Below are positions 39,681-47,329 of a DNA stretch of 64,000 nucleotides, one piece after another. Every line of letters starts with the position of its first letter. Position 1 is the first letter of the stretch. Origin of the DNA: Psychromonas sp. 14N.309.X.WAT.B.A12 (GTDB lineage Bacteria > Pseudomonadota > Gammaproteobacteria > Enterobacterales > Psychromonadaceae). The notes below the pieces were generated by a model, which saw nothing but the letters and a program-made list of their open reading frames with translations, searched no databases and was not told where the DNA came from. The stretch is taken from assembly GCF_030397575.1 (NCBI RefSeq), contig NZ_JAPNXS010000007.1, forward strand, positions 163,291 through 227,290, written 5' to 3'. Position numbers and translations under genes: made by a program.

Positions 39681-40622
39681 TTAAGCTTTTTTTACAAAAT
39701 GGTGTGCTAAAAAACGATTACATAACGCAGGAACGTTTTCTTCAGGAGACAAGACAAACTCTACAAATGCTTTCGCAATCGGTGATAAGTGCTTTGTTTC
39801 ATGGTGTACTAATGACCAACTTTTTTGCAATGGGAAACCTTCTATATCTAACTCTTTCAGTACACCAGTTGCCAATTCTAATGTCACACTGTGCCGTGAA
39901 ACAACAGAGATACCCAAGTCTGCCATCACTGCCTGCTTAATTGTTTCACTATTACCTAAAGTCATATTCACTTTTAATGACACCGCATTGGTTTTAATCA
40001 CTTGCTCAAAGGCTTTTCGTGTTCCAGATCCTTGCTCACGGTGAATAAAGGCATGCTCTGCTAACTCAGACAGAGGGATATTTTTCTTTTGAGCAAGTGG
40101 GTGTTGTGGACTAGCAATTATAATAATCGGATTATCAACAAAAGAGTGTTTTGCTAAAGCCATGGTTTCAGGTACTAACCCCATGATCACTAAGTCATCT
40201 TTATTGTCATGAAGGCGTTTAATAATCTGCTCACGGTTAACGATATCGAGGTGAAAGTTAACTTTAGGGTAGCGCTTATGAAATGCTCCTAATAAGTGCG
40301 GCGTAAAGTACTTAGCGCTGGTTACTGCCGATAAATAAAGATCGCCTGCTAGCTCCCCTTTTAAGCCACTTAATGTCATATCGATATTATCAAAATTAAT
40401 AAATAGCTGATCGCAAAATACCTTTAGCTCTTTTCCTGCTGGCGTTAAAAATAGCGTTTTACCAATTTTTTCAAATAAAAAGATATCTAAATTATTTTCC
40501 AGTTGCTTTAATTGAATACTCACCGCTGGTTGAGATAAACCTAACTCGTCGGCTGCTTTGGTATAGTTCATTGAGATGGCAACTTGACGAAAGACTTTTA
40601 ACTGATGAAGGGTGGCTCGCAT
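39681..40622 (-). CDS. LysR family transcriptional regulator
   Basis: Regulator of 313 residues with an N-terminal winged helix-turn-helix (about 1-60, LHQLKVFRQVAISMNYTKAA and LSQPAVSIQLKQLE) and a C-terminal effector domain (about 90-300). The pattern resembles the CbbR/YeiE branch, which includes regulators of carbon fixation and of carbonic anhydrase or transport genes. It is divergent from a carbonic anhydrase gene with about 100 bases between starts, so it probably controls that gene. The inducer cannot be inferred. Confidence 0.9.
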   Translation of the reverse strand: MRATLHQLKVFRQVAISMNYTKAADELGLSQPAVSIQLKQLENNLDIFLFEKIGKTLFLTPAGKELKVFCDQLFINFDNIDMTLSGLKGELAGDLYLSAVTSAKYFTPHLLGAFHKRYPKVNFHLDIVNREQIIKRLHDNKDDLVIMGLVPETMALAKHSFVDNPIIIIASPQHPLAQKKNIPLSELAEHAFIHREQGSGTRKAFEQVIKTNAVSLKVNMTLGNSETIKQAVMADLGISVVSRHSVTLELATGVLKELDIEGFPLQKSWSLVHHETKHLSPIAKAFVEFVLSPEENVPALCNRFLAHHFVKKA

Positions 40623-40724
40623 TTAACATTAACCTTTATTTATGGTAAAAATAAAATATATTAATTTTTATAAATGCCATTTATCCTTTATTATCTACAC
40701 AATGTCAATTATAAGGAAAATCCA

Positions 40725-41360
40725 ATGTTAGCTACTGATAAGTTAATTGCCGGCTACCAACGCTTTCGCCAAGGTTATTACAAAGATCATCAAGAACAGT
40801 TGTCAAAGCTATCTGAAGAGGGGCAGTTCCCTAAAATAGCCATTGTTAGTTGTTCTGATTCGCGCGTAGAACCAACACTCATTTTAGACTGTGAACCAGG
40901 TGACCTATTTGTTATTCGTAATGTAGCGAACTTAGTACCACCTTGTGAAATTGATGACAACTATCACGGCACGAGTGCTGCATTAGAGTTTGCAGTAACA
41001 GGGTTAGAAGTAGAAAGCATTATTGTATTAGGTCACACACAATGTGGTGGCATCAAAGCATTAATGGATGGCGCAGGCAAACAAGTAGATAAAAGCTTTA
41101 TTTCAAAATGGATGATGCAGTTAGAAGATGTTCGTGATGAAATTTTAGCGGATACTGAATTAACAGATAAAACAGCACACTACGATTGCTGTGAGAAAAA
41201 AGGTATCGAGCAATCATTAACAAACTTAATAACTTTCCCTTGGATCAAAGAACGTGTAGAAGCAGGTACGTTAAAACTACACGGCTGGCGTTACGACCTT
41301 TCAAGTTCAGAGTTATGCGCCTTAGAAGAAAAAACTGGTAGGTTTTTCCGCATTAGCTAA
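40725..41360 (+). CDS. beta-class carbonic anhydrase
   Basis: About 211 residues, interconverting CO2 and bicarbonate in the cytoplasm. The zinc ligands are in SCSDSRVEP (Cys, with Asp-Arg dyad) near residue 43 and HTQCGGIKAL (His and Cys) near 105. DLFVIRNVANLVPPCE and YHGTSAALEFAVTGL are typical. ATG at 40725 with AAGGA eight bases before it is chosen; the track-length start at 40674 lacks a ribosome site. It is divergent from a LysR regulator and followed by a strong terminator. Confidence 0.95.
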   Translation: MLATDKLIAGYQRFRQGYYKDHQEQLSKLSEEGQFPKIAIVSCSDSRVEPTLILDCEPGDLFVIRNVANLVPPCEIDDNYHGTSAALEFAVTGLEVESIIVLGHTQCGGIKALMDGAGKQVDKSFISKWMMQLEDVRDEILADTELTDKTAHYDCCEKKGIEQSLTNLITFPWIKERVEAGTLKLHGWRYDLSSSELCALEEKTGRFFRIS

Positions 41361-41414
41361 TGGCTTACCTTAGTTTCAGCAAAACTGAGGTCAGTCATAT
41401 AAACAGTTAGCAAT

Positions 41415-41465
41415 AGCCAGTGTAAAAGTAGTACTATCCCCCGCCCTTTACACTGGCTTTCTTTT
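41415..41465 (+). terminator. terminator after carbonic anhydrase
   Basis: Perfect twelve-base stem AGCCAGTGTAAA/TTTACACTGGCT with a 21-base loop, followed by TTCTTTTAT. Confidence 0.8.
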
Positions 41466-41492
41466 ATCTAATAACGAGTTGTTTAACAGCGA

Positions 41493-41786
41493 TTAATCAT
41501 CGTAGCCATCATCATAACCATACTCACTATCGTAATCGTCTTCATCGGCATTAATATATAAACCGTCCTCCAACTCTTCATAACCCGCCGGCATTTGCAC
41601 AACAAACTCTTCCGCGTCAACATCGAAAGTAGCAACTACTTCTGGCAAATCTTCTGTTTCAACATGAATAAAGCGATATTGCTCACCCGATTGGTTTGCA
41701 TCTTCCCAAATAAAGTCATCTGCATCTAACGTGTACTCTTCTTCCGTATCTTCGTTACGAATTGCATAAAAACCCATTAATGACAT
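41493..41786 (-). CDS. small acidic protein of unknown function
   Basis: About 97 residues, very acidic, with an Asp/Tyr-rich C-terminus (DEDDYDSEYGYDDGYDD). The N-terminus MSLMGFYAIRNEDTEEEYTL looks folded, with strands around YRFIHVETED and EFVVQMPAGYEEL. No signal peptide or membrane segment. ATG at 41786 is preceded by AAGGAAGGGG and is chosen over an upstream start at 41831. The name is unknown to me; extreme acidity suggests a binding or chaperone-like role only as speculation. It stands alone between two single genes. Confidence 0.75.
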   Translation of the reverse strand: MSLMGFYAIRNEDTEEEYTLDADDFIWEDANQSGEQYRFIHVETEDLPEVVATFDVDAEEFVVQMPAGYEELEDGLYINADEDDYDSEYGYDDGYDD

Positions 41787-41823
41787 AACTGCCCCTTCCT
41801 TAATAATCACAACTTTTAAAACT

Positions 41824-41855
41824 AATACCAACCACTTATTTTATAGTATTGGTAT
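41824..41855. repeat. short inverted ATACCAA repeat
   Basis: AATACCAA and TTGGTAT face each other 17 bases apart. The outer ends match the arms of the palindrome at 32331-32493, so this may be an internally deleted copy. It is just upstream of the acidic protein gene. Confidence 0.55.
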
Positions 41856-41965
41856 AACAAGATTCGATGGCATTTTTATGACACCTAATATGCTTTAACA
41901 GACCAATATAAACACTAACGTAAAATAGATGAGAGTGTTGATTTTGTCAAAAACTACCTGATAAT

Positions 41966-42379
41966 TTACAGTACTTTACCGCGTAAGGCTTTATTAGTAC
42001 CAACACGTTTTTTTTCATCAACGCGACGCTTTTTAGCATTACGGGAGGGTTTGGTTGCTTTACGTGATTTTTTAATTTTTACCGCATCTAAAATCAAGGC
42101 CTTTAAGCGGCTCAAAGCCTCTTCACGGTTTTTCTCTTGCGTGCGGTGCTCTTGAGATTTCAACACAATCACACCATCTTCTGTAACACGATGATCTGAC
42201 AATGCTAATAAACGTTGTTTATAAAAGTCTGGCAAAGTAGAGCTTTTAATATCAAAACGTAAATGAATCGCTGAATTCACCTTATTGACGTTTTGTCCAC
42301 CAGCGCCTTGAGAACGAATCGCAGTTAATTGTAATTGCCAATCGGGAATAGTCACGCCAGCGGAAATAGCTAATGGCAT
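41966..42379 (-). CDS. arfB: alternative ribosome-rescue factor ArfB (YaeJ)
   Basis: Peptidyl-tRNA hydrolase of 137 residues that frees ribosomes stalled without a stop codon. The catalytic GGQ is in RSQGAGGQNVNKVNSAIHLR near residue 27. The C-terminal basic tail (KSRKATKPSRNAKKRR, ending with KALRGKVL) enters the empty mRNA channel. Length is like E. coli YaeJ (140). Its start codon overlaps the stop of the DTW-domain gene, so the two are coupled. Confidence 0.95.
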   Translation of the reverse strand: MPLAISAGVTIPDWQLQLTAIRSQGAGGQNVNKVNSAIHLRFDIKSSTLPDFYKQRLLALSDHRVTEDGVIVLKSQEHRTQEKNREEALSRLKALILDAVKIKKSRKATKPSRNAKKRRVDEKKRVGTNKALRGKVL

Positions 42380-42996
42380 TAGAGGTCATCCTGTGTTGTT
42401 TTATTGAGGTAATGCTGTTGATAAACTTCAGCGGGCATACTGGCAATTTGAAAATCGATCATCTGTTTAAACACATTCAATAAAGGCAAAAACTTATCGT
42501 AATCATTTTCTAATTCAGATAATAGGTAATAACCTGCCTCGACTGTTGATAGTCCACCTTCTCGAGGTGATTTACGAATTCGGTAACGGCTTTGTTCCTT
42601 CACATTAATAGTTAACTTAGGTAATGACTGTAAAAAGGGATTAGTCATTAATAGTTTATAGGCTTTCTTCCAACTACCGTCGAGTAGAATAAACTGTGAA
42701 TCACTATTTATCTGTGCTGTTTGCTTCAAAGAATCAACGCTTTCAGACTGCTCACTGGGAAACACTAAGAACGTATTACTTAAATCAAATTGTGCCGCAT
42801 CAAAGATATCCGCAATGGTTAATTTTACCTTAGATAAGGATAAGCCTAAGATACGTGCCGTCCCTATCGCTTTGTTTTGCTCACTGGGATCTTGTAATAT
42901 ATGCAAAAAATGTTGATTATCAAGTGCACAAATTGCATCGCAAATACAGGCAGTTAGTGCTTTGTTACACTCAGTACAGAATGCTCGTTTTGTCAT
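42379..42996 (-). CDS. tapT: DTW-domain protein, tRNA-uridine aminocarboxypropyltransferase
   Basis: Protein of 205 residues of the DTW family, which makes acp3U in the tRNA variable loop (E. coli YfiP/TapT acts at position 47). Zinc-type cysteines occur at the N-terminus (CTECNKALTACICD). The core motif reads LLDGSWKKA, a D-G-S-W form of the family D-x-x-W. RIRKSPREGGLSTVEAGYYL follows, a conserved segment. The assignment to position 47 is inferred. It overlaps arfB. Confidence 0.88.
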   Translation of the reverse strand: MTKRAFCTECNKALTACICDAICALDNQHFLHILQDPSEQNKAIGTARILGLSLSKVKLTIADIFDAAQFDLSNTFLVFPSEQSESVDSLKQTAQINSDSQFILLDGSWKKAYKLLMTNPFLQSLPKLTINVKEQSRYRIRKSPREGGLSTVEAGYYLLSELENDYDKFLPLLNVFKQMIDFQIASMPAEVYQQHYLNKTTQDDL

Positions 42997-43029
42997 TTAT
43001 CTCTTTCATCTTTTATTAAGGTTTGCTCA

Positions 43030-43602
43030 ATGCGCACTGTATGGGTCCACACTGCTATTATTTTGACACTCAGTACACTACTGTTTTTATTCCAAGATAA
43101 TAGTAATCAATGGTTAGCATATTACCACAACGGCATTGCAAAGGGGCAAGTCTGGCGTTTACTAACAGCACACTTTTGCCACACCAATGGTTACCACCTG
43201 TTGCTTAATGGAACCGGGTTGATGGTGGTCGCGGCATTATTTTTAGATACCTTCAAGCATTACTCAATGTTAGCCATGATGCTCACAATCGGTTTATTGA
43301 TTAGTCTGTGTCTATATTGGATTGAACCTGATTTACAGTGGTATGTTGGTTTATCTGGTGTGCTGCATGGTTTATTTGCTTTTGGTGTTTGCGATGAATT
43401 GAAAAAAAGAGACAAGTGGGGAGTCATTTTAGGCTTAGGTTTTATTATTAAAGTGGCTTACGAACAGATCAATGGTCCTTCAGCAACGACTGAGGCTTTA
43501 ATTGGAGCAACTGTCTTGATCAATGCTCATTTATACGGTGCTATTGCTGGAGTAATTTACTTTTCTTTAATGCAAGTCTACTCCAAAGCCGCAATAAAAT
43601 AG
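43030..43602 (+). CDS. rrtA: rhombosortase (rhomboid-type protease)
   Basis: Small rhomboid protease of 190 residues with about six membrane helices. The catalytic Ser is in the GLSGVLHGLFAFG motif near residue 118, and the His in INAHLYGAIAG near 165. HFCHTNGYHLLLNGTGL is the usual HxxxN-containing region. This short type is the rhombosortase, which cleaves GlyGly-CTERM tails of surface proteins. No GlyGly-CTERM protein is seen in this window. It is divergent from the DTW gene by 33 bases. Confidence 0.88.
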   Translation: MRTVWVHTAIILTLSTLLFLFQDNSNQWLAYYHNGIAKGQVWRLLTAHFCHTNGYHLLLNGTGLMVVAALFLDTFKHYSMLAMMLTIGLLISLCLYWIEPDLQWYVGLSGVLHGLFAFGVCDELKKRDKWGVILGLGFIIKVAYEQINGPSATTEALIGATVLINAHLYGAIAGVIYFSLMQVYSKAAIK

Positions 43603-43623
43603 CGAGTCATAAGGCCCTAAAGC

Positions 43624-43649
43624 AAAAAAGGTAGCCGAAGCTACCTTTA
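43624..43649. terminator. terminator between rhombosortase and flagellin genes
   Basis: AAAGGTAGC/GCTACCTTT with a four-base loop (TTCG on the minus strand) and a T-run on the minus side. It mainly serves the flagellin gene. Confidence 0.88.
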
Positions 43650-43740
43650 AAATGAACTGAAATAGAGGAGATCATGAGAGTAAAAAACCAAGATATTTCA
43701 TTTCATCTACCTTAGGGATTCAAAGAACGCTTTATCTCAA

Positions 43741-45474
43741 TTACTGTTGTAATAATGACAATACGTTCTGTGTACTTGCATTTGCCTGTGACAACATTGA
43801 AGTACCCGCTTGCTGTAAGATCTGCGCTTTACTCATATTTGATGTCTCAGCGGCAAAATCAGCGTCTTGAATACGAGAGTTAGAAGCGGATAGGTTTTGC
43901 GATACATTCTCTAAGTTAGAGATAGTTGAATCTAAGCGGTTTTGAATCGCACCCAAATTCGCACGTGATGATGAGATACTTGCTAAGGCATTATCTACTT
44001 TTGCTAAACTATCACTTGCACTTCTTGTGGTCGTTACGTTGAGTTTAAGCTCAGTAACCGCAGTACCACCTACATCAATCACACCTAGTTTAGCTAAAGC
44101 CGCTGCTTTGCCAGCATCACTATCTGCCGCACTAGCAATCGTAATATCACCACCAGTTTCATTGGTAAATAAAATACCACCAGAAGCATCTTGTACAGCA
44201 GATACTCCCGTTTGCTCTGTTAGTCGATTAATACCTGTAATTTTTTCTTCCAGTGTCAATGAACCGGCAGATGCACCTTTAATATCTAATTCAACACCAT
44301 TAATCGTTAATGCATCCGCTTCAGTAATCGCACTTGAATCTGAAATAGAGTCACCCGTTACCGCTGCGCCATTGGTTACCATGAAACCAATATTCTTAGT
44401 ATCTCCAGTAGCACCATTAGTACCAATATCAACACTGATAGGCTCACCTGATTGGCTTGTTAAGCCTAAGTAACCTTCGTAACGAACCTCTTCCCCAGCT
44501 GTTGCGCCAGCTTGTAAACCAGCGTTTGAACGCATGCTATCTGGTCCGCCAATAGTAATAGTTTCACCTGTATCATTGTTTAAGATAAGCTGACCATCGT
44601 CACCGACATTAGCTTGCAAGCCTGCCACATCACGGTTAATTGTTTCTGCTAAGTTTTCCATTGATGATGTTGGACCTAGGGTCACAGTTTGGTTATCACC
44701 AACGGTAAATTCTAATCCGTTTGTTACACCAGTTAATGCAACGCCATTATCATCTAAAGCACGCCCTTCAACAATATTATAAGCATCTGCCACCACACCT
44801 GTTGATGCAGTTTGTAGATTAACTGCTTTAGCTATTTCAACTGCACCGCCACCCGCTTCCACTGCAGATAAATCGATACCGTTAATGGCAACTTGTCCAT
44901 CGACCAACGCGTTTGCACTTACTCGCCCACTGTTTAAGTCGCCTTTATTTACACCGCCATCTAACCCTAGAGCTGCAGTCGTAACTGGATCAATAGAGAA
45001 AGTTAAATTTTGTCCTGCATTGGCACCAATTTGTAGGGTCGTTGAGGCATTTGAGCCATCTAATAAATTGCTGCCGTTAAATTGTGTTGTATTGGCAATA
45101 CGATCTAGTTCAGAGTAAAGCTGATCCACTTCTTCTTGGATGAAAGCTTTATTTTCTGCAGAGTTTGTATCATTGGCAGCTTGAACAGATAGCTCACGCA
45201 TACGTTGTAGTATGTTTGTCATCTCATCCATCGCACCCTCAGCCGTTTGTGCCATCGAAATACCATCATTCGAGTTACGTACGGCCTGTGTTAAACCTTT
45301 AATCTGTGATTGCATCGCAGTAGAGATCGCAAGACCCGCAGCATCATCTTTAGCGCTGTTAATACGCAGACCAGATGATAAACGCTCCATTGCCTCATTT
45401 TGCATTGATTGAGTTTTGTTGAGCTGACGTTGTGCATTCAGCGACATGATATTCGTATTAATGACTTGAGCCAT
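43741..45474 (-). CDS. fla: flagellin, large variant
   Basis: Filament protein of 577 residues. The N-terminal D0/D1 helices (VINTNIMSLNAQRQLNKTQ, ERLSSGLRINSAKDDAAGLA) and the C-terminal ones (DADFAAETSNMSKAQILQQA, ending NVLSLLQQ) are standard. The central D2/D3 region, about residues 170-490, is much longer than in Vibrio flagellins of about 377 residues and is rich in Gly, Thr and Asp with repeated flagellin-IN-like folds. A sigma54 element lies about 100 bases upstream. Only one flagellin gene is in the window. Confidence 0.97.
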   Translation of the reverse strand: MAQVINTNIMSLNAQRQLNKTQSMQNEAMERLSSGLRINSAKDDAAGLAISTAMQSQIKGLTQAVRNSNDGISMAQTAEGAMDEMTNILQRMRELSVQAANDTNSAENKAFIQEEVDQLYSELDRIANTTQFNGSNLLDGSNASTTLQIGANAGQNLTFSIDPVTTAALGLDGGVNKGDLNSGRVSANALVDGQVAINGIDLSAVEAGGGAVEIAKAVNLQTASTGVVADAYNIVEGRALDDNGVALTGVTNGLEFTVGDNQTVTLGPTSSMENLAETINRDVAGLQANVGDDGQLILNNDTGETITIGGPDSMRSNAGLQAGATAGEEVRYEGYLGLTSQSGEPISVDIGTNGATGDTKNIGFMVTNGAAVTGDSISDSSAITEADALTINGVELDIKGASAGSLTLEEKITGINRLTEQTGVSAVQDASGGILFTNETGGDITIASAADSDAGKAAALAKLGVIDVGGTAVTELKLNVTTTRSASDSLAKVDNALASISSSRANLGAIQNRLDSTISNLENVSQNLSASNSRIQDADFAAETSNMSKAQILQQAGTSMLSQANASTQNVLSLLQQ

Positions 45475-45575
45475 GATGTAATCCTTTTATGTCTTGGTGA
45501 CCCCAATAAGGGAGTGTGGCAATACACTTTCAGTGTTGTAATTTGCCGTCAATTTTTACTCTCACAGTTATTAAT

Positions 45576-45590
45576 GCGATTAATGTGCCA
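45576..45590 (-). promoter_or_regulatory. sigma54 promoter for flagellin
   Basis: On the minus strand TTGGCACATTAATCGCA has GG and GC at the exact -24/-12 spacing of the RpoN consensus, with one mismatch near -12. The predicted transcript would start near 45564, leaving a leader of about 90 bases. Confidence 0.82.
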
Positions 45591-45694
45591 ACTTTTAAAA
45601 TAAAAATAACCATTTTATATCAGTTACTTAAACTTAATTTCTAAGAGTCATTAAACAGTCGGTACATGTTCACCAAATAATTAAAATTAATAGG

Positions 45695-45727
45695 CAAAAA
45701 AAAGAGGCAAACAATTGCCTCTTTTTA
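45695..45727 (-). terminator. terminator after flgL
   Basis: Stem AAAGAGGCAA/TTGCCTCTTT with a T-run on the minus strand. It closes the flgJKL unit and isolates it from the flagellin gene. The same stem is used after cheR. Confidence 0.88.
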
Positions 45728-45776
45728 AATACAGTTCCTGGTCTCTCTTTATCTAAAGAAAGCGGCAGAATTAGTT

Positions 45777-47264
45777 TTACATATGATTAAACAAGCTGAG
45801 TTTTTGCAGCTGTACAAAAGTTTGCTGAGACACTTCTAACATACTGTGTTTTTGTTGGTACTCGCTGATTGCTGCGGCCATATCTAAGTCTTCTAAAGAG
45901 GATAAAGTCGTTTGAATAGTTAAGTTAAAATCCAGAGTAGATTCATATTGATTGTCGATGCTTCTTAACCTTGCACCTACGGCACTTTGCACGTTGGAGA
46001 CTTTATCTAAGGCACCGTCAATTTGTAATAAAGACATATCAAAAGCAGTATTCTGTTTGGCTAAGGTAGTTTTATCGGTTCCCGGCATACGTAATGCGTC
46101 AATGGCAGTTTGGATAGAGGCAAAAATATCTTTCTCTTCACTTTGACGTAATGTAAAAGAGTCTAAATTTTCTACATCCCCTTTGATCTGAGTTTTAATA
46201 CCATTGAAGGCAATAGCTTGCTCATCTTCATAAGGTGTAGGCGCAATAAACTTGGTTAATCCATAATTATCACCATCGGCAGGTAATCCATCGACTTCCA
46301 ATGTAATACCATTGATATTTAATAGCTGCGGATCAGCATTATTTGCATCAAAAGTTGTCGATGCTGACGTACCATTTATTGCCACATTAAACTGTTTGCT
46401 ACCTTGACTTGTCTCAGTAAACTGAATTCCCATTGTACTGTTTACATTAGGATTAACACTGTTAATACCGCCAGCTTCTAGATCAACACTACTAATTGTG
46501 ACCTTTGCATTACCTTTTACAGCTTGTTCTTTTACTCCATAAACAGAGTACTCAGGACCTTCTTCAGCTGTATTAATTGAAATCGTATAATCTTGATCTA
46601 AAAAATCGCGTGCTGCATCTTTATCAACAACATGTCCTGCGCTGACTACACCGCCCCCCATATTGCCTGCACCTAGCTCAGAGACAAACGTCCCATTCCC
46701 TTCTGGAATATCCATGAAGATCTTTGCACCAGAATCATTACCTTGTACCAATACACCAGTGCCAATACGGTATTCACGTTCTCCGTTATCACCGTGGTAA
46801 ACCACTTCCCCAAATTCATTTTTTTGAAAAGGAGCAACATCGACTTCATAACCACCATAAATATATTGGTTATTACCATCTTTTGTATTAGCCACCCCCA
46901 TTAACTCTTCACGCAATCCTGCTAACTCAATAGCAATAGCCTCGCGATTACCTTCATTCATGGTGCCATTACTACCACTAACCATTAACTCTCGCACACG
47001 CTGAATAATATGCGTACTTTGCGATAACGCCGTATCGGATAAGCCATTACTTGATTTAGCAGTTTCACCATTTTTAATATATTGTTCACCAACCGAAAGA
47101 TCCTGCTTTAAACGCTGGATCGTTGCAATAGCGACCGGATCGTCACTACCATTGATCACTCGCTTGGTGCTGGATAAATGTAAGTTCTTATCACTCAATG
47201 AGGCTTGTTGCTCCATCATTGAAGTGGTATTTCGCATAAAAAATAGTGGCGATGAAACGCGCAT
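45777..47264 (-). CDS. flgL: flagellar hook-filament junction protein FlgL
   Basis: Hook-associated protein 3, 495 residues, longer than the 317 of E. coli and about 400 of Vibrio. The N-terminal helix MRVSSPLFFMRNTTSMMEQQ and the C-terminal MAAAISEYQQKHSMLEVSQQ region are conserved D0 elements. An extended middle (about 150-380) carries the extra length. It links FlgK to the filament. It follows flgK by 65 bases and ends at a strong terminator. Confidence 0.95.
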   Translation of the reverse strand: MRVSSPLFFMRNTTSMMEQQASLSDKNLHLSSTKRVINGSDDPVAIATIQRLKQDLSVGEQYIKNGETAKSSNGLSDTALSQSTHIIQRVRELMVSGSNGTMNEGNREAIAIELAGLREELMGVANTKDGNNQYIYGGYEVDVAPFQKNEFGEVVYHGDNGEREYRIGTGVLVQGNDSGAKIFMDIPEGNGTFVSELGAGNMGGGVVSAGHVVDKDAARDFLDQDYTISINTAEEGPEYSVYGVKEQAVKGNAKVTISSVDLEAGGINSVNPNVNSTMGIQFTETSQGSKQFNVAINGTSASTTFDANNADPQLLNINGITLEVDGLPADGDNYGLTKFIAPTPYEDEQAIAFNGIKTQIKGDVENLDSFTLRQSEEKDIFASIQTAIDALRMPGTDKTTLAKQNTAFDMSLLQIDGALDKVSNVQSAVGARLRSIDNQYESTLDFNLTIQTTLSSLEDLDMAAAISEYQQKHSMLEVSQQTFVQLQKLSLFNHM

Positions 47265-47329
47265 ATAACCTCTCTATGAATCTTTACTAGGCTGACGCCA
47301 ACTTACACTTAAAAAATAGGTGAAATCGA

